The position numbers were made by a program, and so were the translations under genes. The notes beneath the pieces are model-generated. The model saw nothing but the letters and a program-made list of their open reading frames with translations, did not search any database and was not told the origin of the DNA. Shown one piece after another: positions 54,468-61,968 of a DNA stretch of 64,000 bases. This stretch comes from Pseudoteredinibacter isoporae (GTDB taxonomy: Bacteria > Pseudomonadota > Gammaproteobacteria > Pseudomonadales > Cellvibrionaceae): assembly GCF_011602085.1 (NCBI RefSeq), contig NZ_JAAONY010000002.1, forward strand, positions 1,723,354-1,787,353, written 5' to 3'. The first letter of the stretch is position 1, and each line of letters starts with the position of its first letter.

Positions 54468-54489
54468 AAATGGGCCTAAAAGCCCATTT
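54468..54489 (-). terminator. Hairpin in the rimP leader
   Basis: Perfect AAATGGGC/GCCCATTT with a 6-base loop CTAAAA, about 46 bases upstream of the rimP start. With flanking A and T it could act as an attenuator on the minus strand; its effect is uncertain. Confidence 0.45.
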
Positions 54490-54526
54490 CCATCATTTGG
54501 CGCAAAATTCGCCAACGCTCAGATAC

Positions 54527-54550
54527 GAAAAAGCCCCTAATAAGGGGCCT
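54527..54550 (-). terminator. Terminator after tRNA-fMet
   Basis: Minus-strand stem GCCCCT/AGGGGC with a 4-base loop, followed by five T. Stops most transcription from the tRNA; read-through would feed rimP. Confidence 0.8.
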
Positions 54551-54566
54551 AACGAAGGCGTCCACA

Positions 54567-54598
54567 CTACCAAATTGAGTAATGCTACGCGCTGAATT

Positions 54599-54604
<6 letters not shown>
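54567..54604 (-). repeat. Inverted repeat pairing the tRNA-fMet 3' end with its trailer
   Basis: CTACCAAATT and AATTTGGTAG (10 bp perfect) with an 18-base spacer. On the transcript the tRNA's own terminal CUACCA is one arm, so the unprocessed trailer would mask the CCA end until trimmed. Confidence 0.7.
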
Positions 54605-54675
<71 letters not shown>

Positions 54676-54959
54676 TCAACATGGTTTAAAGGGCTTGCCC
54701 TCAACCAAGGCCGCGAATTATAGGGAGACCCATGGGTAGCGTCAAGCCCTTTATGACAGTTTTGTCTTATTTCTCAATGCCTTGTCTATTATTAAGGCAA
54801 AGTGAAAAAAGGGCGCCCAATTCCGCCTAACGGCATATAGATGGTGCCGCACGGTCAAGCATTAAGCCAAAGTAACGATATCATTATATAGTTATCAGAT
54901 TCATTCTTTTCCCCTGGTGTACAATTCCGGGGTTATTTGTCAGTTTGCGGATCCGAATT

Positions 54960-56081
54960 ATGTTAAAACGTTGCTTATTGCCCCTTACTATTGGCTGTCT
55001 TGCTCTCAGCACTCCAAGTTTTGCCTTCAAGTTAATCGGCCCTAAATGGGAAGATGGCAATGTCAGCTTTGATACCTCATTCCCTGGCAATAACAACCCC
55101 AATGGCTTTAACTGGGGAACGGCAATGAGAGAAGCCGCCAATAAGTGGGGCAACCAAGTGGACGGTTTGAATCTGAGCTACAGTACAAATGGCGGCCATC
55201 CTTGCGCAGGCTATGTCGCCGCATTCCCTGAAGACAACCAAAATGCGAGCGGCTTTTATACCGACTCCTGCGGGGAAGCCTTTGGCACAGACGTTATCGC
55301 CGTAACCCTCTCCCGCAGCATAGGCTCGAGATATAGCGAATCTGACATTGTATTCAATAGCAATGAGTCCTGGAGCGTCTATGATGGCGGCACCCGCTCA
55401 ACGCTGGATTTTCGCCGGGTAGCAGTACATGAATTCGGTCATTTAATTGGGCTTGACCATGAAGAGACCAACGCTGCAATTATGGCTCCTTTTATTGGCT
55501 CCATTTTTGATCCAACAAGCGATGATCTTACTGGCGCCCGAACCATCTATTCTCAGGCCACAGGCGGCGGTGGCAACACACCAGCCATTCGAGCCAGCCT
55601 GGAAGAACCTTCAGCTAGCCAGGCCGCCAACGGCGTCACCAATATACGCGGCTGGGCGGTTGGCCTTAACACGATTCAAAGAATTGCCCTTTATATAGAT
55701 GGCAGTTACGTAAGTGACATCCCCTATGGAGGCGAACGTGCAGACGTGGGCCAAACATTCTCCAATTATCCCAATGCTTCGAAGTCAGGCTTTTCGATGA
55801 TCTATAACTGGGGCAACCTGTCCACCGGGCAGCACACCATGGAAATTCGCGCCTTTGATAGCTCTGGCGGCGTCGAATCACAAAGCACCAACTTTACAGT
55901 ACATGCCTTTGACAACGCCTTTATCAGCGATCCCAACCGAGTTGAAATTCTCAGCTCTGCTACGGTTACTGACCCCCGCACGATAACCCTCGACCAAGTC
56001 CGGGCAGACGGTAAAACCTACAAGGTTGTGTTGCGCTGGAACACAGCCACCCAGAAGTGGGATGTCGCGGAAATTAACTAA
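54960..56081 (+). CDS. Secreted matrixin-type zinc metalloprotease
   Basis: 373 residues from the ATG at MLKRCLLP; a TTG five codons earlier is possible. Signal peptide (LPLTIGCLALSTPSFA), then a catalytic domain with zinc site HEFGHLIGLDH (His157, His161, His167, catalytic Glu158) and the Met-turn IMAPF: the metzincin/matrixin pattern. After a Gly linker (TGGGGN) comes a ~90-residue Ig-like region with RGWAVGL, then a C-terminal ~50-residue domain (TYKVVLRWNTATQKWDV). Similar proteins follow downstream. It probably digests extracellular protein. No propeptide with a cysteine switch is evident. Confidence 0.92.
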   Translation: MLKRCLLPLTIGCLALSTPSFAFKLIGPKWEDGNVSFDTSFPGNNNPNGFNWGTAMREAANKWGNQVDGLNLSYSTNGGHPCAGYVAAFPEDNQNASGFYTDSCGEAFGTDVIAVTLSRSIGSRYSESDIVFNSNESWSVYDGGTRSTLDFRRVAVHEFGHLIGLDHEETNAAIMAPFIGSIFDPTSDDLTGARTIYSQATGGGGNTPAIRASLEEPSASQAANGVTNIRGWAVGLNTIQRIALYIDGSYVSDIPYGGERADVGQTFSNYPNASKSGFSMIYNWGNLSTGQHTMEIRAFDSSGGVESQSTNFTVHAFDNAFISDPNRVEILSSATVTDPRTITLDQVRADGKTYKVVLRWNTATQKWDVAEIN

Positions 56082-56432
56082 TAATGCCCCTATCGAGCCG
56101 GCCAGGGCTATTTATCTGCCAATGATCAGTAGTTACTGGAACCGGCCTGAAATTTCGCTAAATTTGCTTGTGCTAATACAGAGTGACTCAAATTTCGCGA
56201 AATTGGCCCTCTAAATAGATACTTAAACATTAAAATTTGGCCTTTTAGTGAACTAACATACGCTTTTCGCCTTGGATAAGATTGCATTATCCGCATAGAT
56301 GGCCAATAATCGACCATTGTGTTTTTTTGGGATTTTCAGACCCTGAAACTCCCGCAAAATCAGGCGCTTAGAAAGCAAAGTTTGCAAACTACGTCTATAA
56401 TTGACTCAGGCTCAAATGGATAACGTGAGACC
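56082..56432. other. Intergenic region between matrixin genes, with palindrome
   Basis: 350 bases without a gene. It holds a perfect 14-bp palindrome AATTTCGCGAAATT at 56191-56204, and an imperfect copy (GAAATTTCGCTAAATT) about 42 bases earlier. They might be operators for the downstream gene. No clear terminator of the first matrixin gene is seen. Confidence 0.35.
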
Positions 56433-57596
56433 ATGAAGAAATCAGCTAGAGTTTTGCTGGCAGGGGCACTTGGTGCCGCTATCGCTTTTCCTGTCCAGTC
56501 CTACGAATTAATCGGTCCTCGCTGGCGCGATAATGAAGTAACGATTAACTATATACCTATTGTTCCAGGCGCTCCCCTCCAAGGACTGACCATATGGAAC
56601 GATGCCATGTCAGAGGCAATTGATTCCTGGGCACAAGGCTCATCTGGACTCAAGATTAACAAGGTGGCCGCTACAGCGGATCCATGCGCGGGCATTGCCA
56701 ACGGTTCTGGTGGTTTTGTGGCCCCCCATGACGGCAACCTTTCCGGTGTATCTTTTGCTGGCACAGTATGCTCTACAGCATGGAATGCCGGCACCCTGGC
56801 AGTAAATGTGCAATTCTCAAGTGGCGGTTTTTATACCAACAGCGACATCCTGTTTAACTCAGGCGTTAACTGGGACGTGTACAGCGGTCCGATTAGAACC
56901 AACATCTACGACTTTAAGCGCGTCGCTGTGCATGAGCTAGGGCACTTGTTTGGTCTTGACCACGAAACCACCAATCTCTCCATCATGGCACCTTTTTACG
57001 ATGATGCTATTAACATCAACGATGCCAATATGGAGCGTCCAACCCCCGATGATTTCGAAGGTATAAACGCTCTTTACTCAACGCCCAATTCCCCACTCGT
57101 CGTAAATCTTGAAGAGCCTGGCACCAACCAAATCTCATCCGGAGTTGGTAATGTTCGCGGTTGGGCGGTAGCTGCATCTGGGATCGCTGAAGTAGAAATC
57201 TATATCGATAACGACCTTCAGGGGAATAGCCCATACGGCAGTGCTCGCAGTGATGTTGGAGCTAACTACCCAAGCTACCCGAATGCAGGTAACTCAGGTT
57301 TCTCTATGACAGTTAACTGGTCTGAATTCGACGAAGGCCCTCACACTGTTATTGCGAGAGCAATCGATAAGCTAGGCAACATAGCTACTGATAGCGGCCT
57401 GGCAATCGTTAAGAAATTTGGCACCAATTTTATTTCTTCATCGAACCTTGTGAAGCTGGCTGGCTCTGTTAGTACCGCCGGAGATCAAGTGACCCTTGAC
57501 GACGTTATGGTAGAAGGCAAGCCCTATCGGGTAATCCTGAAATGGAACACTGCCAGCCAACAGTTCGACGTCATCAATATTATCAAACTATTTTGA
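56433..57596 (+). CDS. Secreted matrixin-type zinc metalloprotease (second)
   Basis: 387 residues with a signal peptide (LLAGALGAAIAFPVQS) and the same layout as its upstream relative: catalytic domain with HELGHLFGLDH (His167, Glu168, His171, His177) and Met-turn IMAPF, a ~90-residue Ig-like domain with RGWAVAA and the PYGSARSDVGANYPSYPN segment, and a C-terminal domain (PYRVILKWNTASQQFDV). Complete active site; likely an active secreted protease. It is followed 33 bases later by a small secreted protein gene on the same strand, so probably an operon. Confidence 0.92.
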   Translation: MKKSARVLLAGALGAAIAFPVQSYELIGPRWRDNEVTINYIPIVPGAPLQGLTIWNDAMSEAIDSWAQGSSGLKINKVAATADPCAGIANGSGGFVAPHDGNLSGVSFAGTVCSTAWNAGTLAVNVQFSSGGFYTNSDILFNSGVNWDVYSGPIRTNIYDFKRVAVHELGHLFGLDHETTNLSIMAPFYDDAININDANMERPTPDDFEGINALYSTPNSPLVVNLEEPGTNQISSGVGNVRGWAVAASGIAEVEIYIDNDLQGNSPYGSARSDVGANYPSYPNAGNSGFSMTVNWSEFDEGPHTVIARAIDKLGNIATDSGLAIVKKFGTNFISSSNLVKLAGSVSTAGDQVTLDDVMVEGKPYRVILKWNTASQQFDVINIIKLF

Positions 57597-57629
57597 GAGC
57601 CAGGCTCCAGGACATTAAAGGTATAAGCA

Positions 57630-58232
57630 ATGAACACTTTACGCAGCACTTTCGCAACCGCCGTACTGGCATGTGCCATGATCCTACCTGCGACTAATGC
57701 TTCTGCTAGCAGCGTAGCTCAAAAATCCATTAGCGAATTGGCCTCGACCTCCGACATGATTTTTGAGGGTCAGGTTGTTGGCATTCGGTCTGAAACCATT
57801 GGCAAAAAAGTGTTCACCTATGTGACCTTTGAAGTTGCCGATGTGGTTCGCGGCAAATATGCACAAAATACCGTCGAGTTGCGCTACCTGGGTGGTACCG
57901 CGAACGGCGTTACCATGCGAGTGGGCGACATGAAACTGCCTTCCTTTGGTGAGCGCGGCGTTTATTTTGTTGAAAAAATGGCAGGCAATACCGTGCACCC
58001 TCTGCGCGGCTGGGGCCAAGGGCACTTTATCGTCAAACCCGGCAGTGCTGGTGATAGCATGTATAACAGCCTTGGTCAGGCTATTACGTCAATTAGCACC
58101 GGCAAAACTGCGGACACCAGTAGCCCACTTAAAATCAATAACCATACCGCTGCCGGCGTATCAATGGATGCCGGTGCAAAACAGGTTATGGATCTGAATT
58201 CGTTTAAGGATGCTATTCGAGGCTTGAAATAA
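57630..58232 (+). CDS. Small secreted protein between matrixins (NTR/TIMP-like suspicion)
   Basis: 200 residues with a signal peptide (ATAVLACAMILPATNASA). The region 30-130 reads ELASTSDMIFEGQVVGIRSE, then VFTYVTFEVADVVRGKY, TVELRYLGG, and RGVYFVEKM: an alternating strand pattern of the sort found in OB/NTR-like folds of metalloprotease inhibitors, though without the cysteines of animal TIMPs. The C-terminal 60 residues are Gly/Ser-rich with a helix. It ends TAATG, overlapping the start of the next matrixin-like gene. Possible roles: inhibitor or secretion partner of the proteases. Family not certain. Confidence 0.6.
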   Translation: MNTLRSTFATAVLACAMILPATNASASSVAQKSISELASTSDMIFEGQVVGIRSETIGKKVFTYVTFEVADVVRGKYAQNTVELRYLGGTANGVTMRVGDMKLPSFGERGVYFVEKMAGNTVHPLRGWGQGHFIVKPGSAGDSMYNSLGQAITSISTGKTADTSSPLKINNHTAAGVSMDAGAKQVMDLNSFKDAIRGLK

Positions 58233-59458
58233 TGAAAATTTGGCAAGCAGCGGCATTCACGCTCAGTGCCGCAATTGCCTCTACCGCTAGCGCCTATCAA
58301 GTCAGTGGCTCAAAGTGGGAAGATGGCAAATTTAGATTGTATGTAGGCATTCCGGCAACCGTCCCAACATTGGATCTAGATAATAATCCAATTACTTGGA
58401 ATTTTATTATTCAGCAAGCTGTAGCCGCTTGGGACAATCCAGTACAGGGCCTTGAAATTACGGTAGTCGACCAAACCAGCAACCCTTGTGATGGCTATAC
58501 GGGCACCGATGGTGTAACAATTGGTGGCCCGGTAGTTAACCCCAACGCTGGCAACCCGACTCGAGATGACACCACCGCAGTTCAAAATGGCATTGGCTTG
58601 GATGATGATGTTTGCGGCAGCGCATTTGGTAGCGATGTCTACGCAGTAACCCTACTGAGAAGTGTCTCCAATCAACCTGCCCTGTATCAGGAAGCGGATA
58701 TTATTTTTAATAGCAACTTCCAGTATGACATTCACAATAACAGCTTCTCATCGTCTGCGACACCTGGCTCAGTTACGACACCGCTTGATGCAAGACGCCT
58801 AGCAATTAAGCAGCTCGGATTTGCTCTGGGTTTGATAGAAGAACCTAACATCCCTTCTATCATGCACCCCAATGCAGCGACTCGTTCCATAACAAACCCC
58901 ACAACAGACGATCTGCAAGGGATGCGTATTCTGTATCCTAATCCCGTCGCCAGTACAGATCCGGATATTCGTCTTGCAGTGGAAGAGCCCAACAATAGCC
59001 AAATTAAAAGTGGCATTAGCAACATTCGTGGCTGGGCTATTGGTCTGAAAGATATTCGACTGGTGGAAGTTAGCCTTGATGGTGGAGCCTTCCAGCCGAT
59101 TCCTTATGGAAGCGTACGCTCTGACGTGGCGAGCACCTTTAGCCAGTATCCTAAATCTGGCAACTCCGGCTTCTCCATGATCTTTAACTGGTCTTCGCTC
59201 AGCAACGGCCAGCATCAGATCTCGGTTCGAGCTCATGACATCGATGACAATGTCGTTACCGTCAATCGCAGCTTCACCGTTGCTCGCTTCAACGATAGTT
59301 TTATTGATAACGTAAACATTGCAGGCAGCAGCTCTATCAGTAACCAGAAAACTGTGACACTGAATAACGTCAATGCCGACAACGTTAACTACACCGTTAA
59401 ATTAGAGTGGGACAACGCCGCTCAAAAATTTAATGTGGTCAGCACTCAGGCTGAGTAA
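58232..59458 (+). CDS. Catalytically dead matrixin-like secreted protein
   Basis: 408 residues; signal peptide (AAFTLSAAIASTASA) and the same domains as the two proteases. At the zinc site, where they have HExxHxxGLDH, it reads KQLGFALGLIE: Lys193, Gln194, Phe197 and Glu203 replace the three His and the Glu. The Met-turn (SIMHP) and C-terminal domains (RGWAIGL; NYTVKLEWDNAAQKFNV) are kept, so it is a pseudoenzyme under selection and not a broken gene. It also has an extra ~25-residue insert around PTLDLDNNP. Translationally coupled to the small secreted protein. Confidence 0.85.
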   Translation: MKIWQAAAFTLSAAIASTASAYQVSGSKWEDGKFRLYVGIPATVPTLDLDNNPITWNFIIQQAVAAWDNPVQGLEITVVDQTSNPCDGYTGTDGVTIGGPVVNPNAGNPTRDDTTAVQNGIGLDDDVCGSAFGSDVYAVTLLRSVSNQPALYQEADIIFNSNFQYDIHNNSFSSSATPGSVTTPLDARRLAIKQLGFALGLIEEPNIPSIMHPNAATRSITNPTTDDLQGMRILYPNPVASTDPDIRLAVEEPNNSQIKSGISNIRGWAIGLKDIRLVEVSLDGGAFQPIPYGSVRSDVASTFSQYPKSGNSGFSMIFNWSSLSNGQHQISVRAHDIDDNVVTVNRSFTVARFNDSFIDNVNIAGSSSISNQKTVTLNNVNADNVNYTVKLEWDNAAQKFNVVSTQAE

Positions 59459-59467
59459 TGCTGCTCT

Positions 59468-59496
59468 CTGGCGAATAAGCACTCCTTATTCGCCAG
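59468..59496. terminator. Terminator between the matrixin operon and the kinase cluster
   Basis: Perfect 12-bp stem CTGGCGAATAAG/CTTATTCGCCAG with a 5-base loop, followed by TCTTCTATTTTC. Lies between convergent genes and may serve both. Confidence 0.8.
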
Positions 59497-59522
59497 TCTT
59501 CTATTTTCTTCTCGTCTATCAG

Positions 59523-61115
59523 CTAGTTTTCCAGATCATTCTTTAAGTCAACTAGACCCTTGTTTTGGGAAAGTGATTCGTACTTTAGCAACTCGGTAAT
59601 GGCATCAATCTGCTCCTGTTTTGACAGGCCCAGAGTCGAAAAATTCTCCACTAATTTATCCACTACCCGCTGCAACTCAGTAACCGCCTCCTTGTTTCTT
59701 GGATGCTCCTGATAGGCTGCATCGAAATAAAACAATGCACCATTAATGTCGCCAAACTGCATCGCCTGGCGTCCTTCCTCCAGTTTTGCGAGAATACTTT
59801 GTTGCTGCGCGGCGGGTAACTCAGCAAATGGAATATCCGGCCCCGCTTCAGGTTGGAAGAAAGCCACATAAACCGCAAAGCCAGCTAACATTGCCACCAT
59901 GGCAAAGCTCAGGCGCTTAACCAGAAGGCCTGCACCGGAAAACTTCCGCTGAAACGCAATAGCATCTTCAAATCGCCCACCGCGTTTAAATTGCAAAGCC
60001 GCACTAATCGCCTGCCACTGATAACTCTTCAGGTTTTTAAGCTTTTTAGCCGTAAGCTTTTCTTTTTCAGCTTCCAAAGCAGATCGACGCCCAAATGGGT
60101 GGCTCCCACTAAGCAACTCGTATGCAATCAAGCCTAATGCATAGACATCATCACTGGGATGTGGGTCTTCACCGCCAAACATCTCATGACTGGCATAGGT
60201 CGGTGTCAGGCCTACCAATTCATCGGGATCGGCTGTCTGTTCTTCGCCTTGGGCAAAAGCCCGTGCGATACCAAAATCAAGAATTTTTATTTCGCCGGCT
60301 TCGGTGACAAAAACATTTTCCGGCTTCAAATCAGAATGAATAATATTTCGCTGGTGGGCATAGGAAACACCATTGGCAATGTCGTTAATAAAGCGGATTT
60401 TTTCTTCCGCTTTGCCATTACCCTCTTGGATATAATCATCGAGCGTCTGCCCTTTTAACGACTCCATGGTCATATAGTAGATATCATCATCCCGGTCGAA
60501 GTCGTATACAGTGATGATATTCGGGTGCGCCAGAGTCTGGGACTTTTTGGTTTCCCTTTGAAGCGCGATGACGGCCTTGGAATTTTTTTGCAAAAGCCCT
60601 GTGATAACTTTAATAGCCACATAAGGGTTCGGGTCCCGGGCTTCCTCTTTTCGCAGGTCCCTCGCGTGAAACACAGCACCCATCCCGCCTTCGCCCAGCT
60701 TGCGCTCCAGCACAAAACGATCTTTGATCACATAGCCTTTCACCATCTTTGCCAATGGCGAGACTGAAGGCGCAGAACCATGCACGCCTGGCGCACGTGT
60801 GCCGTCGGACACAAGAGTCTGAGCAGAAGTACCAACCACGGTAGAATCATCACTCAAGACCGTTGCCTGCTGATCAGCGATCACTGTCGCTTCACTCTCT
60901 GGATTTGAAACCACCACAGTGGTTTCCTCAGTCCCAGATGGGCCTTCAGCTAAAATTGTCGTTTCATCACCGACAATACGTGTCTTTTCTTCAGCCTCAC
61001 TATCGCTTTTGGAAAGCACAACCGTTTTATCATCAGGCTTTTCAACTATACGTGTTTTGTCAGAATCGCTGGAGACTACCGTCTCGTTTGTAATTTTTGT
61101 TTTATCGTCGCTCAT
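59523..61115 (-). CDS. Membrane-anchored Ser/Thr protein kinase with Thr-repeat N-terminus
   Basis: 530 residues. Residues 1-105 are an acidic, unstructured stretch with repeated T-[RV]-[IV]-[VL] motifs (at residues 21, 31, 45, 66, 77, 85 and 92, among others). The kinase domain (about 128-390) has LGEGGMGAVF, Lys169, HSDLKPEN (Asp262; Ser replaces the Arg of HRD) and DFG (280-282). A transmembrane helix (about 401-420) puts the C-terminal 110 residues, with a TPR-like helix pair, in the periplasm. The T-x-x-V pattern fits FHA-type phospho-Thr sites. No FHA gene is nearby. First gene (by strand) after the lipoprotein hydrolase and caspase genes. Confidence 0.9.
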   Translation of the reverse strand: MSDDKTKITNETVVSSDSDKTRIVEKPDDKTVVLSKSDSEAEEKTRIVGDETTILAEGPSGTEETTVVVSNPESEATVIADQQATVLSDDSTVVGTSAQTLVSDGTRAPGVHGSAPSVSPLAKMVKGYVIKDRFVLERKLGEGGMGAVFHARDLRKEEARDPNPYVAIKVITGLLQKNSKAVIALQRETKKSQTLAHPNIITVYDFDRDDDIYYMTMESLKGQTLDDYIQEGNGKAEEKIRFINDIANGVSYAHQRNIIHSDLKPENVFVTEAGEIKILDFGIARAFAQGEEQTADPDELVGLTPTYASHEMFGGEDPHPSDDVYALGLIAYELLSGSHPFGRRSALEAEKEKLTAKKLKNLKSYQWQAISAALQFKRGGRFEDAIAFQRKFSGAGLLVKRLSFAMVAMLAGFAVYVAFFQPEAGPDIPFAELPAAQQQSILAKLEEGRQAMQFGDINGALFYFDAAYQEHPRNKEAVTELQRVVDKLVENFSTLGLSKQEQIDAITELLKYESLSQNKGLVDLKNDLEN

Positions 61116-61128
61116 ATTGACATGATCT

Positions 61129-61953
61129 CTAATGTAAACGCTCTATTCTTGTGAGCAATTCAGGCCAGTATTCCAGCCAACAGCAGTTATGATCAACCCC
61201 TTCGAGCAATACTAACTCGCCCCCATGCTTTGCCACAAAAGACTTAATGATTTCCGGCTTGATGTTCTCGTCGTCGGCCCCAGCAATATGTAAGGCTGGT
61301 AACTTTCCAAGTCTTGCGTCACGAATAGGATTTAAAGACTGGAAAAGAGGTAGATAGCCAAAACTTTCCGTCCACGCCTTATGGTCCAAATTCCCCGCAA
61401 GCGTCACCACCTTCGAGATACCCTTCACCTGATCTGCTAATAGAACGGATAAGGCACCGCCTCCGCTGTAACCGATCAATTCTACACGTTCAATCTTTCG
61501 GCCCCGCTCAGTCTTTAAGAAGCCATTGAGGGCTTCGGACATAGAATTGAGCACCTCTCTGGAATATCGCCCATGAGTCCAAAGTGCAGCGCTACAAGCG
61601 GTCTCTATACCGTGATAGCACGGCCTTCCCAAATAGAGAGCAGGCAAAGGATCAAGATTCATCAATTGAAGCGCTATTGGCTTGCGGGGAGTTGGGTCCA
61701 TATTGACATAACGCCCCCGGAACCAAGGACTTCCGTCGCCACTGATATACACCCTCAAGGTCTTGGATTCTATCCCAGGCTTAAACACCAACCAATGTCG
61801 ATGATTTAACCCTTTCATCCAAAACGATTGCATCCCCTTTTGTTCAACGTACTCTGGGTACTTAAAGCTTTGATGGCTACACGCTGCCATAAGCATGATA
61901 TGGACGATCAGAAGGCAGCGTTGATATCGTGACGCCGCCTTTAGATTTCTCAT
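61129..61953 (-). CDS. Alpha/beta-hydrolase, probable lipoprotein
   Basis: 274 residues from the ATG giving MRNLKAAS. Hydrophobic N-terminus ending MLMAACS looks like a lipobox (acylated Cys about residue 25). Nucleophile elbow GYSGGGAL (Ser), catalytic Asp likely in IAGADDENIK and His in EGVDHNCCW, an alpha/beta-hydrolase triad. Strands HWLVFKPGI and LRVYISGDG start the fold. It is 13 bases from the kinase gene and 15 bases downstream of the caspase gene, so one operon. Substrate unknown. Confidence 0.82.
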   Translation of the reverse strand: MRNLKAASRYQRCLLIVHIMLMAACSHQSFKYPEYVEQKGMQSFWMKGLNHRHWLVFKPGIESKTLRVYISGDGSPWFRGRYVNMDPTPRKPIALQLMNLDPLPALYLGRPCYHGIETACSAALWTHGRYSREVLNSMSEALNGFLKTERGRKIERVELIGYSGGGALSVLLADQVKGISKVVTLAGNLDHKAWTESFGYLPLFQSLNPIRDARLGKLPALHIAGADDENIKPEIIKSFVAKHGGELVLLEGVDHNCCWLEYWPELLTRIERLH

Positions 61954-61968
61954 AAAACCCAAGAGAGG

